From the NCBI GenBank assembly GCA_001321835.1, contig JPUR01000139.1:1-49612 (forward strand): DNA of 49,612 nt, in the 5' to 3' direction. Position 1 is the first letter of the stretch, and each line of letters starts with the position of its first letter. The translations under genes and the position numbers were made by a program. This stretch comes from Marinosulfonomonas sp. PRT-SC04 (GTDB taxonomy: Bacteria > Pseudomonadota > Alphaproteobacteria > Rhodobacterales > Rhodobacteraceae). The notes below the pieces were generated by a model. That model was not told the DNA's origin. It did no database searches and worked only from the letters and a program-made list of their open reading frames with translations. Positions 36,226 to 44,519 of this stretch are shown here, piece after piece.

Positions 36226-37611
36226 CTAAGATTTTGGTGTGCGCACCGGTGTGAGTGCGGAGATTTCAGCCAAGCGGTTGCGCACCGCCTTGTCCGAGCC
36301 AAACCCATAGCGTGCCCATGCCAAACTGTCGAGCCGCACCGCGTGGGCTTGCGAGGCGCGCCCGAGCAGATCCAGCGCTTCGGCCTTGATCATCAGCAAG
36401 GTGGCCAACAGGGCGGCGTTTTTCGAATTGGCCACTGCCGACAGGTTGGCGTTGACCAGTTTTAGGGTATCGGTGCCATTTCCCGCCGATAAGGAGAACG
36501 CGGCCAGCTGCATGGCGACATGGGCGAGCTGTACGCGGCTGTCATTGCGGGCATAAATTGCGCCGGAATTCAGAAAGGCATTCAGGGCGGTATCGGTTTT
36601 ATGCGACAGGGATAATCGACCAAGCGCATAGAGGCTAAAGGCCATTCGGGTGTCGTTCCAGCCAAAATTACGGGCGATATTCACCGCGGTGATGGCAAAT
36701 TTTCGCCGTTCGGCCGGGGTGCCTTTGGGGGCAAGTGCGGCTTCAATGGCATCAATCCAGGCGCGCGGGGTTGGGCGCGGGAACGGATGCGATGCGATCT
36801 GTTGGCCGCGCGGATTTAGCCGGGCCAACAGGTTTGGCAGGGCGATGCCGGCCTGATTTCGGGTCATGCCATTGTGCATTTCGGGCGCATAATAAGCCCG
36901 CAGGATCAGCATATCAAAGCCGGTCAGCACGGTTTGAAAATTATCGTCGTTAAACACGCTGTCGGGCAGGCGGTACAGATCATTCAGCGGCCCCAGCGCT
37001 TGGGCCAATTCTTCGTGCAGGCAGTCGCGCACCTCTTGTGGGCTGACGTCTCCGGGCAAGAAAATCGCGATTTGTTGGCGGCTTTGCAGGGTGCTCCAAC
37101 GGGTGAGCGATGTGTTGCGCTGTTTGCGGTATTGCGCCCAACTGGAAATGCGTGGCACCACGAAACAGGCCGCTTGCGGCACAAGACGCTGTAATTTGGC
37201 CTTCGGGATCACTTCAATGGTGATATTTGCCAGCTTCGCGGCCTGAATTCGCTGGATCGGAATGTTGGCCTCATTTCTGAGGCGGTTTAACAGCTGGTCC
37301 AGATCTGGCCCAAGGCTGGGCGGCGCATTGCCGGTGACGCGCACAGTGATCGGGCCTTCAAAGCGGGTCATGATTGGCATAATGCGGCCACTTTCCATTC
37401 TGAAGGACAGGTCCAGAAAATCACGGGCGATGTCGGTGTTGCTGCGCTGCGGCGGGCTGATGCTTGCGGTGGTGAAGTATTTCATCGGTGGCAGCGCCAT
37501 CGTGGCTTGAGAGTTGCGGCGATCTGCACGGTTGCTGGCTGGGCCGTCGTGACGCATTTCAGAGGCGCAGGCGGCGAGAATAAACAATGAAATCAACGGA
37601 AAAAAACGCAT
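36226..37611 (-). CDS. DUF2927 lipoprotein
   Basis: A 461-residue protein with a lipoprotein-type signal (FPLISLFILAACAS; Cys15 would be the lipidated residue). The N-terminal half is the DUF2927 region, with the motif HEELAQALGPLND and YRLPDSVFNDD at about residues 196-222. The pattern resembles a minimal zinc-peptidase helix (HEE) but activity is not shown. The C-terminal half is helical and TPR-like (KFAITAVNIARNFG, MAFSLYALGRLS, LKLVNANLSAV). DUF2927 proteins are frequent in Rhodobacterales. It is followed by the 54-residue gene and preceded by the GNAT gene three bases upstream, so these are likely one transcript. Confidence 0.85.
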   Translation of the reverse strand: MRFFPLISLFILAACASEMRHDGPASNRADRRNSQATMALPPMKYFTTASISPPQRSNTDIARDFLDLSFRMESGRIMPIMTRFEGPITVRVTGNAPPSLGPDLDQLLNRLRNEANIPIQRIQAAKLANITIEVIPKAKLQRLVPQAACFVVPRISSWAQYRKQRNTSLTRWSTLQSRQQIAIFLPGDVSPQEVRDCLHEELAQALGPLNDLYRLPDSVFNDDNFQTVLTGFDMLILRAYYAPEMHNGMTRNQAGIALPNLLARLNPRGQQIASHPFPRPTPRAWIDAIEAALAPKGTPAERRKFAITAVNIARNFGWNDTRMAFSLYALGRLSLSHKTDTALNAFLNSGAIYARNDSRVQLAHVAMQLAAFSLSAGNGTDTLKLVNANLSAVANSKNAALLATLLMIKAEALDLLGRASQAHAVRLDSLAWARYGFGSDKAVRNRLAEISALTPVRTPKS

Positions 37612-37614
37612 AAA

Positions 37615-38064
37615 CTATGGTCTTTGGTACTTAATGAATGGGGTTAATGCCCCGACCTTATCATACAGTATACGGGCCGGTTTGTTGAAATCCTGTGTCA
37701 TCCAATAGACCCCAGGTGCCCCCGCCGCATCCGCCGCGGCATAAACCGCCTCTATCAAGGCCCGCCCAACGCCGCGCCCCCGCACATCCGGGTCGGCATA
37801 GAGGTCTTGCAAATAACAAATATCCTCGATTTTCCAGCCATGTCGGTGAAACATATAATGCGTCAGTCCGACCAGATTGCCGTCAATCTCGGCGACCAAG
37901 CCATTGTAATCACGCGGATCATCGCCCAAAAGGCGTGCAAAACTGCGGGCATAAATCGCCTCGGAAACCGTGCTTTCGTAATACGCCAGATAGGCGCACC
38001 ACAGCCGACGCCATTGGCTTTCATCTTGAGCGGTGAGCGGGCGGATGATCAGGTCTTGGGCCAT
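37615..38064 (-). CDS. GNAT-family N-acetyltransferase
   Basis: A 149-residue GNAT protein. The acetyl-CoA loop is DPDVRGRGVGRALIEAVYAAA (motif A, Arg/Gly-rich). The N-terminus (DLIIRPLTAQDESQWRRLW) and end (YWMTQDFNKPARILYDKVG) match the subgroup close to plant-type and bacterial diamine/protein acetyltransferases. Substrate unknown. Start at 38064 (MAQDLIIRP) by family alignment; an in-frame upstream extension to 38181 is not conserved. It heads the cluster running to the M48 peptidase. Confidence 0.88.
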   Translation of the reverse strand: MAQDLIIRPLTAQDESQWRRLWCAYLAYYESTVSEAIYARSFARLLGDDPRDYNGLVAEIDGNLVGLTHYMFHRHGWKIEDICYLQDLYADPDVRGRGVGRALIEAVYAAADAAGAPGVYWMTQDFNKPARILYDKVGALTPFIKYQRP

Positions 38065-38261
38065 GTCTGGAATGTCCTTTGGTCGCGATCCTGCTTTGTC
38101 GCCGGGGCGGATGCTAGAAGAGTATCGAAAACAGTGGCAATGAACAGCGGCAATTGGCAGCAATATCTGGCCGTCTTGCACTTGGCGCTTAAATCTTTAC
38201 ATTAACGGTATGTTATTTTTCGTGGACGCCGTGAAATGACACCTTTGTTTGGAGAATAACG

Positions 38262-38573
38262 ATGTTGAAATTATCAGCTGTAAGTCTGGCATTTCTTGCC
38301 ATCGGCGCAAGCGGTGCGTCTGCGTGTATAACTGTCGATAAAGATACCGACATTTTTACCAATAGCTGCGATACCCCCCTGTATATTGAATACCGGACGG
38401 TGGGCGGTGGCTGTTATACGGTCAAACACGGGGCGGCCTCAATCAAGGCGCAGGGGGAATGGCATGATCCAAAGCTATCCGAGGCCTGTGGGGCGGTCGG
38501 CAAATTTCACGTCAACTATGCATGGTGCGATCAGACCGAGCGCGATGACGGCACTTGCAAATTAAATTACTAG
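38262..38573 (+). CDS. small cysteine-rich secreted protein
   Basis: A 103-residue protein with a signal peptide (MLKLSAVSLAFLAIGASGASA, probable cleavage near residue 21) followed by an 82-residue mature part with six Cys (22, 36, 51, 76, 89, 99), enough for three disulfides, plus NSCDTPLYIEYRT and GGGCYTVKHGAASI. The small mature size, the paired Cys and the lack of charged helices suggest a compact secreted domain. I do not recognise the family. The ATG has a GGAGAAT ribosome site. It stands alone on the plus strand between minus-strand clusters and ends in a perfect inverted repeat. Confidence 0.75.
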   Translation: MLKLSAVSLAFLAIGASGASACITVDKDTDIFTNSCDTPLYIEYRTVGGGCYTVKHGAASIKAQGEWHDPKLSEACGAVGKFHVNYAWCDQTERDDGTCKLNY

Positions 38574-38617
38574 CGGCCCCCCAGCGGATCTTTTTTGATG
38601 CGCTGGGGGGCCGCTAG
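38570..38617. terminator. perfect 17-bp inverted repeat between two convergent genes
   Basis: CTAGCGGCCCCCCAGCG (38570-38586) and CGCTGGGGGGCCGCTAG (38601-38617) are exactly complementary around a 14-base loop that carries T6. The left arm overlaps the stop codon of the secreted-protein gene, and the structure ends 18 bases before the moxR stop. It probably ends transcription from both sides; unusually, the T run lies in the loop, not after the stem. Confidence 0.7.
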
Positions 38618-38634
38618 TATGTGGTGCTTTGCGC

Positions 38635-39474
38635 CTAGCGCTGGCCGCGCGCCATAAACGCCAATCGCTCAAATAAATGCACGTCTTGCTCGTTTTTCAG
38701 CAGGGCGCCATGCAGTTTGGGCAACGCATTAACACCGCTGCGCTTCAGATCTTCAGCGCTCAAATCCTCGGCCAGCAGCAGTTTCAACCAGTCCAAAACT
38801 TCACTGGTTGATGGCTTTTTCTTCAGCCCAGAGGTTTCGCGCAGCTCGTAAAACTGGGTTAGGGCGGTGGTCAGCAGCGCGTCTTTGATGCCGGGGTGAT
38901 GCACGTCGACGATTTTGCGCATGGTGTCCATGTCGGGGAACCTGATGTAGTGAAAGAAACAGCGCCGTAAAAACGCATCTGGCAGCTCTTTTTCATTGTT
39001 TGATGTGATGATTACGATTGGGCGAATTTTGGCCCGCACCACTTGATCGGTCTCGTAAACATGGAACTCCATCTTATCCAGTTCTTGCAGAAGATCATTG
39101 GGGAATTCGATGTCGGCTTTGTCGATTTCATCAATCAAAAGTACGGTTCGTTCCGTGGCCTCAAAGGCCTGCCACAGCTTGCCTTTGCGAATGTAGTTGG
39201 CGATGTCATGAACTTTTTCCTCGCCCAGTTGACTGTCGCGCAAACGGCTGACGGCGTCATATTCATAAAGCCCTTGCTGGGCGCGGGTGGTGGATTTGAT
39301 GTGCCACTCAATCATCGGTAGCCCCAGCGATGTTGCAATTTGGCGGGCCAGTTCGGTCTTGCCAGTTCCCGGCTCGCCTTTGACCAGTAACGGCCGTTCC
39401 AGTGTGACGGCCGCATTGACCGCGACGCTAAGATCCTCGGTGGCAATATATGTATCGGTTGAGGTGAATTTCAT
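38635..39474 (-). CDS. MoxR-family AAA+ ATPase
   Basis: A 279-residue MoxR-type ATPase. Walker A is GEPGTGKTE (about residues 37-45), Walker B VLLIDEIDKAD, sensor 1 IITSNNEKELPDAF, and an arginine finger lies in FLRRCFFHY. It hydrolyses ATP to remodel protein complexes, normally together with a CoxE/VWA partner; a VWA gene occurs at 34869-36050 on the same strand. The 3' end lies next to the perfect inverted repeat. It diverges from dksA. Confidence 0.93.
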   Translation of the reverse strand: MKFTSTDTYIATEDLSVAVNAAVTLERPLLVKGEPGTGKTELARQIATSLGLPMIEWHIKSTTRAQQGLYEYDAVSRLRDSQLGEEKVHDIANYIRKGKLWQAFEATERTVLLIDEIDKADIEFPNDLLQELDKMEFHVYETDQVVRAKIRPIVIITSNNEKELPDAFLRRCFFHYIRFPDMDTMRKIVDVHHPGIKDALLTTALTQFYELRETSGLKKKPSTSEVLDWLKLLLAEDLSAEDLKRSGVNALPKLHGALLKNEQDVHLFERLAFMARGQR

Positions 39475-39682
39475 GTCGTATGCCCGTGCCTGTAATGATT
39501 ATTTCACGCATACTTACCCGTTTGGTGGCGGCGCATCAAGCCAGTCAAAATGGGCCGTAATAATGGGGCGTGACAATGGGGCGGGATTGGAATAGATCAG
39601 CGACAAGTAAGGGTGTTGACGCGCAATGAAACGAGAAGCGTTTCGGATTTTAAGCGTCGCAGAATAACAAGAGGGAGAAGGT
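39475..39682. promoter_or_regulatory. divergent spacer between moxR and dksA
   Basis: A 208-base spacer carrying the promoters of both genes. A perfect dyad GAAACG-AGAAG-CGTTTC lies at 39628-39644, 39 bases before the dksA start, with a TTGACG at 39616-39621. The dyad could be an operator or a hairpin in the dksA leader; no -10 at a good distance is clear. The dksA ribosome site (AGGGAGAAGG) is strong. Confidence 0.45.
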
Positions 39683-40099
39683 ATGAAAGCCGAAGTTTTC
39701 TTGTCCGATGATTATACTCCAGCAGAAGATGAGCCGTTCATGAACGACCGTCATTTGGAATATTTTCGGCGCAAATTGGTCGCATGGAAAGAGGGTATTG
39801 TTTCGGATGGTCGCGAGACAATCGAGAACCTACAGGATAGCGCCCGTGGCATCCCGGATGATGCTGATCGCGCCTCGGAAGAAACCGATCGCACGCTGGA
39901 ATTGCGCACGCGAGATCGTCAGCGCAAGCTGGTGAGCAAAATTGATCAGGCCCTGCGCCGGATTGGTGAGGGCGAGTTTGGCTATTGCTCCAAGACCGGC
40001 GAGCCAATTTCGCTGAAACGTCTGGATGCGCGCCCGATTGCGACCATGTCGCTGGAAGCGCAAGAAAAGCATGAGCGTCGTGAAAAGATCCATCGTTAA
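39683..40099 (+). CDS. dksA: RNA polymerase-binding factor DksA, zinc-finger reduced
   Basis: DksA enters the RNA polymerase secondary channel and, with ppGpp, represses rRNA promoters and activates amino-acid genes. The 138-residue protein keeps the coiled-coil tip DDADRA (Asp59, Asp62, Ala64, matching the E. coli tip Asp71/Asp74/Ala76) and the LELRTRDRQRKL helix. Of the four zinc-binding cysteines only the first remains (Cys102 in GYCSKTGEP); the others are Thr105, Ser123 and Ala126. Such zinc-less forms are known in bacteria and are insensitive to zinc or thiol stress. A terminator follows at 40154-40184. Confidence 0.95.
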   Translation: MKAEVFLSDDYTPAEDEPFMNDRHLEYFRRKLVAWKEGIVSDGRETIENLQDSARGIPDDADRASEETDRTLELRTRDRQRKLVSKIDQALRRIGEGEFGYCSKTGEPISLKRLDARPIATMSLEAQEKHERREKIHR

Positions 40100-40153
40100 C
40101 AACTAAATCCTAGTTTAGATCAATGCATACGGTTTAAAAACAGTGCATATAGG

Positions 40154-40184
40154 CACCGGAGCGGCGACGCTTCGGTGTTTTTTT
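40154..40184 (+). terminator. terminator of dksA
   Basis: CACCGGAGCG and CGCTTCGGTG form a 10-bp stem (one G-U) around the tetraloop GCGA, followed by T7. It ends just 16 bases before the next gene start, so that gene must have its promoter within or upstream of this region. Confidence 0.88.
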
Positions 40185-40199
40185 ATTGGGGGTAGCGAC

Positions 40200-41387
40200 A
40201 TGGCATTGCAGGACCGAAAGATCAGCATTTTGGGCGGCGGTATTGGTGGCTTGGCGGCGGCCACAGCACTGGCACAACGCGGTGCGCAGGTCACGGTGTT
40301 TGAGCAATCTGATGCCATCAAGGAGGTCGGGGCCGGTTTGCAAATTGGTCCAAACGGCTTTGCGGTGATGCGGGCGCTTGGGGCCGGCGAGGCGCTGGCG
40401 GCTTGCTCGATCAGAGGGCAGGGGATGGCGCTGCTGAACGGGGCCAGCGGCAAACAAGTGTTCGGGCTGGATTTCCAGCGATTTTCTGCGGATCAACCTT
40501 ATTATTTTGTGCACCGGGCCGATCTGGTCACGGTGCTGGCCGATGCGGCGCGCGGCGCGGGTGTGGAGATTAAGCTCTCTCAATCGGTCAGGGATGTCAG
40601 GCTGGCAGACGGCCTAGCAGGTGGCGGGGCACAGGTGAAGCTGGCCTCGGGCGAGGTTTTTACCCCAGATCTGACAATCGGCGCTGATGGTTTGCACTCG
40701 CAAGTGCGCATGGCGTTGAATGGCAAATCTGATCCGTTTTTCACGAATCAAGTGGCATGGCGCGCCACCATTGCGGCAACTGGTAACGAGCCTGCCATCG
40801 CCAAGGTTTACATGGGGGCGGGCTGTCATTTGGTGACCTATCCGCTGCGTGGCGGCGAAATGCTAAACATCGTGGCGATCCAAGAGCGCAAGGATTGGGC
40901 GGCTGAGGGTTGGAACTTTCAGGATGATCCGGCAAATCTGCGCGCCGCATTCGCCGATTTTTGCCCCGAGGTTCAGGCACTATTGGCGCGGGTTGAAGCG
41001 GTGTATCTTTGGGGTTTGTTCCGCCATCCCGTCGCCAAAATCTGGCATCAAGGTCGGGTCGCAATTTTGGGCGATGCCGCGCATCCAACTCTGCCGTTTA
41101 TGGCCCAAGGGGCTGTGATGGCGCTTGAGGACGCTTGGGTTCTGGCCGATGCGCTCGATGCTGCCGACACAGTTGAAACCGGGCTTGCCACCTATCAGCA
41201 ACGCCGCTTTTCGCGGGCCAGCAAGGTGGTGAATGCCGCCAGCAAGAACGCCGGTAATTACCACATGCGGCCCGGCCCACTGCGCTTTGCGGCCCATGCG
41301 GCGCTGAAGTTTGGCAGCACTTTCGCCCCCTCATTGGCACTGAAGAAATTCGACTGGATCTATGGCTATGATGTCACCAAAAGCTGA
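40200..41387 (+). CDS. FAD-dependent monooxygenase (salicylate hydroxylase-like)
   Basis: A 395-residue class A flavoprotein monooxygenase. The N-terminal FAD site is ISILGGGIGGLAAATAL (about residues 8-24), the DG motif lies in IGADGLHSQVR, and the GD motif in VAILGDAAHPTLPFMAQGA. It likely hydroxylates an aromatic or related acid using NAD(P)H and oxygen. The substrate cannot be read. The ATG at 40200 has a GGGGGTAG ribosome site; an upstream in-frame extension contains the dksA terminator and is not used. It runs convergent to the DgcA-like gene with only three bases between stops. Confidence 0.9.
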   Translation: MALQDRKISILGGGIGGLAAATALAQRGAQVTVFEQSDAIKEVGAGLQIGPNGFAVMRALGAGEALAACSIRGQGMALLNGASGKQVFGLDFQRFSADQPYYFVHRADLVTVLADAARGAGVEIKLSQSVRDVRLADGLAGGGAQVKLASGEVFTPDLTIGADGLHSQVRMALNGKSDPFFTNQVAWRATIAATGNEPAIAKVYMGAGCHLVTYPLRGGEMLNIVAIQERKDWAAEGWNFQDDPANLRAAFADFCPEVQALLARVEAVYLWGLFRHPVAKIWHQGRVAILGDAAHPTLPFMAQGAVMALEDAWVLADALDAADTVETGLATYQQRRFSRASKVVNAASKNAGNYHMRPGPLRFAAHAALKFGSTFAPSLALKKFDWIYGYDVTKS

Positions 41388-41390
41388 TCG

Positions 41391-43427
41391 CTAAATATCC
41401 TTCACCAACCGCAACGCATCATAAATCGCCGCATGGGTGTTGCGCGCCGCCACCGCATCGCCGATCCGAAACAGCTGAAACGCCCCGTCAGGGTTGCTGT
41501 TGATGCCTTGTGGCTGACCATTGATCAGCGCGTCATGATCCACTTCGCCCAGATTTGAAGACAGCGGTTTCAGCTCAAAATACAGATCCTCCATCGGCAG
41601 GGTGCCTTGATTGACCACGATCTGATCATATGTGGCCGTGTGGCGATGGTCAGAATAATCAGTGCCGATAATTGCCTGCAACTGATTGCCATCGCGCTTC
41701 ACATCTATCAGCCGACGCGTGACGGTAAATGTGGTGTCCTTGTCCTGCAAAGCCCGCATGTAAGGCACCAGGTTCATCGCCATAATCTCGGGCGAGAAAC
41801 TGCGATCTGGCGTCATGATTTCAACCCGCGCGCCGGTGTTGGCGATCACCTCGGCGGCTTGCAGGGCAGGGTGATCGCCCGCGTCATCATAGACCAGCAC
41901 GTTTCGCGCGGGCTTCACATCGCCCGAGATAATATCCCAGCTCGACACCACCAAATCATTGCCGGTTTCCAGCACCTCGGTGTTGGGCAAACCGCCGGTG
42001 GCGACGATCACCACATCGGGGGCCAGCGCGGTGATATCGCCGACCTCGGCCCATGTGTTAAAGCGAAAATCGACATCGCGGGCGGCACATTGCGCCATCC
42101 GCCAGTCAATAATACCGATCATTTCACGGCGCCGCGGATTTTGCGCGGTCAGGCGTATCTGACCACCGGGATCGGCCGCCACTTCCAGCACCGTGACCTT
42201 GTGACCGCGTTCCGCCGCCACCCGTGCGGCCTCAAGTCCAGCGGGTCCTGCGCCGATAATCACCACGTTTTTGGTGGTCTTGGCAGGCGGAATGTCATGC
42301 GGCATCGTCAGCTCGCGACCGGTGGCGGCATTGTGCGTGCACAGCGCATCGCCAGCCTGATAAATCCGGTCCAGACAATAGGTGGCACCAACGCAGGGGC
42401 GGATATCATGCTCGCGCCCCTCGATGATTTTGCGCACGATATGCGGGTCCGCCATATGGGCACGGGTCATGCCGACCATGTCGAGCAAGCCGCTGGAAAT
42501 CGCATGGCGCGCGGTGGCAACATCGGGGATTTTGGCGGCATGGAAGGTCGGCATGCCAGTGGCTTTGCGCACGGCACCGGCAAAATCCAGATGCGGGGCG
42601 CTTTTCATGCCCTGCACGGGGATCATATCGGTCATTGCCGCGTCGGTGTGGATGCGGCCGCGCACCACATTTAGGAAATCCACCATGCCATTGTCGCGCC
42701 AGATATTGGCAACTTCCAGGCCTTCTTCATAGGTGGTGCCGCCGCTTTCTACCTCGTCCGCTGTGAAGCGAATGCCGACGATGAATTTATCGCCCACCCG
42801 CTTGCGGATCGCGGTCAAAACATCCAGCGAGAACCGCATCCGGTTTTGCAAATCACCCCCGTAAGGGCCACTTAATGTGTTGGTCAGCGGCGAGATGAAC
42901 TGGTCCATCAAATGACCAAACGCCTCAAGCTCGATCCCGTCCATGCCACCGGCCTGCATACGCTCGGCCGCATCTGCGTAGTCATTGATAATGCGAGCAA
43001 TATCCCAATCTTCAAGCTGTTTTGGAAAGGCGCGGTGGGCAGGTTCGCGTTGGTGCGAGGGCGCGACAACTGGCAGCCAATCGCCCTTGTTCCAACCCGT
43101 GCGCCGCCCCAGATGGGTCAGCTGGATCATCACCGCCGTGCCATGTTCGTGGCAGGCGTCAGTCAGGTTTTTGATCCATGGCACCACCTCGTCTTTGTAA
43201 GCCAGAACGTTGTTAAATACTGGCGGTGAATCGCGTGAAACAGCCGCAGATCCCGCTGTCATTGTCAGGGCGATCCCCGCCTTGGCGCGTTCGGCATGAT
43301 AGGCGGCGTAACGTTCTTTGGGCATGCCATCTTCGGGGTAGGCGGGCTCGTGGCTGGTGGTCATGATCCGGTTTTTTAGGGTCAGATGTTTGAGCTGATA
43401 TGGTTGTAGAAGTGGGTCATTTGACAT
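41391..43427 (-). CDS. FMN/FAD/Fe-S oxidoreductase of the OYE-TMADH type, demethylase-like
   Basis: A 678-residue two-part flavoprotein. Residues 1-370 form an old-yellow-enzyme-like barrel (LKNRIMTTSHEPAYPEDGMP, IQLTHLGRRTGW, GMDGIELEAFGHLMDQFISP). Next is the Fe-S cluster Cys block with CVGATYCLDRIY and ALCTHNAATGRE. The C-terminal half has a Rossmann FAD site (VVIIGAGPAGLEAARVAAERG) and a second nucleotide site (VVIVATGGLPNTEV). The Cys block is that of the dimethylglycine/N-methylproline demethylase subgroup (DgcA-like) rather than 2,4-dienoyl-CoA reductase. A role in methylated-amine or betaine breakdown is a reasonable inference, not proven. Confidence 0.85.
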   Translation of the reverse strand: MSNDPLLQPYQLKHLTLKNRIMTTSHEPAYPEDGMPKERYAAYHAERAKAGIALTMTAGSAAVSRDSPPVFNNVLAYKDEVVPWIKNLTDACHEHGTAVMIQLTHLGRRTGWNKGDWLPVVAPSHQREPAHRAFPKQLEDWDIARIINDYADAAERMQAGGMDGIELEAFGHLMDQFISPLTNTLSGPYGGDLQNRMRFSLDVLTAIRKRVGDKFIVGIRFTADEVESGGTTYEEGLEVANIWRDNGMVDFLNVVRGRIHTDAAMTDMIPVQGMKSAPHLDFAGAVRKATGMPTFHAAKIPDVATARHAISSGLLDMVGMTRAHMADPHIVRKIIEGREHDIRPCVGATYCLDRIYQAGDALCTHNAATGRELTMPHDIPPAKTTKNVVIIGAGPAGLEAARVAAERGHKVTVLEVAADPGGQIRLTAQNPRRREMIGIIDWRMAQCAARDVDFRFNTWAEVGDITALAPDVVIVATGGLPNTEVLETGNDLVVSSWDIISGDVKPARNVLVYDDAGDHPALQAAEVIANTGARVEIMTPDRSFSPEIMAMNLVPYMRALQDKDTTFTVTRRLIDVKRDGNQLQAIIGTDYSDHRHTATYDQIVVNQGTLPMEDLYFELKPLSSNLGEVDHDALINGQPQGINSNPDGAFQLFRIGDAVAARNTHAAIYDALRLVKDI

Positions 43428-43506
43428 AGGTAGGCCTCCCGTTTTAGGGAAGCTTAGATCGGCGGAGAATTATCGCAAGCGGTTTTGCGACCTTTGAGCA
43501 GTTGTT

Positions 43507-44286
43507 TCACGACGCCAATTCGATCCAGACTGGCACGTGATCTGATGGCCTTTCACGGCCGCGGATTTCATAATCAATCTGGCAATCCAGCAGCAAATCA
43601 GCGCATTGTGGGGTCATTAAGAAATGGTCAATGCGGATGCCATCGTTTTTGTTCCACGCCCCCGCCTGATAATCCCAGAAACTGTAATGGTCGCCACCTT
43701 GCACACGGGCGCGAAAGGCTTCGGTGTAGCCCAGATTGACGATCTTGCGCCACGCCGCGCGGCTCTCGGGGCGAAACAGCGCATCTTCACGCCAAACCTC
43801 AGGGTGGGCAGCGTCTTCGGCCTGCGGGATGATGTTGAAATCACCGGTCATCACGGCGGGCTCCTCGGCCAGCAGCAATTCCTGCGCGCGGGTATAAAGC
43901 CGCTGCATCCACGCCAGTTTATAGTCGTATTTTGGCCCCGGACAGGGGTTGCCATTCGGCAGATACAGCCCACAAACCCGCACAGGTGTGTCGCCCATCA
44001 CGGTGGCTTCGATCCAGCGGGCTTGCTCGTCTTCATCATCACCCGGTAGACCGCGGCGCACATCTTCAAGCTGCAGTTTGGACAGAATGGCCACCCCGTT
44101 AAATGATTTCTGCCCATGCACCTCGACGTTATATCCCATGTCCTCAAACAGCTCAGATGGAAAACCTTCATCAACGGTTTTGATCTCTTGCAGTAGGGCC
44201 ACATCTGGTTGACGTTCTTTTAACCATTCGGGCAGCGCGTTGATCCGTGCCTTGATACCGTTGATGTTGAAGGTGGCGATTTTCAT
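43507..44286 (-). CDS. xth: exodeoxyribonuclease III
   Basis: Xth is a Mg-dependent 3'-5' exonuclease and AP endonuclease of base-excision repair. The 259-residue protein shows the endonuclease/exonuclease/phosphatase set: MKIATFNINGIKAR (Asn7), LLQEIK (catalytic Glu), GDFNIIP (Asp/Asn pair), and RIDHFLMT with SDHVPVWIEL (Asp-His) at the C-terminus. The start is the only good Met. It lies on the minus strand with 79 bases before the demethylase-like gene. Confidence 0.95.
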   Translation of the reverse strand: MKIATFNINGIKARINALPEWLKERQPDVALLQEIKTVDEGFPSELFEDMGYNVEVHGQKSFNGVAILSKLQLEDVRRGLPGDDEDEQARWIEATVMGDTPVRVCGLYLPNGNPCPGPKYDYKLAWMQRLYTRAQELLLAEEPAVMTGDFNIIPQAEDAAHPEVWREDALFRPESRAAWRKIVNLGYTEAFRARVQGGDHYSFWDYQAGAWNKNDGIRIDHFLMTPQCADLLLDCQIDYEIRGRERPSDHVPVWIELAS

Positions 44287-44519
44287 GCTGAAAGCTCCTG
44301 TTTGCCTACCCTGTGTAGCGGGGAAAGCGGGGCAGGCTCAAGGCCGCTTATGGTTAACATAATTCGAAACAATCCACTAGATTAACATTGGCTTTCCCTG
44401 ATTTAGACGCAATCGGCGGCGATATTGTTAATCGTTCCCTATGATAAGCTGTAAAATTTGAACAGTTTTTTTATGGGGGAGCCAAGTTTGGCCTTTATTA
44501 ACGCAAGGTGGTTAAAACG

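Noticed and set aside
41607..42674. 355-codon plus-strand frame inside the DgcA-like gene
   Set aside because: Antisense shadow, His/Gly/Arg-rich composition, no domain.
44355..44425. TTAAC repeats before the Hint gene as CtrA sites
   Set aside because: The TTAA-N7-TTAA spacing is not met; the repeats look like ordinary AT-rich promoter DNA.
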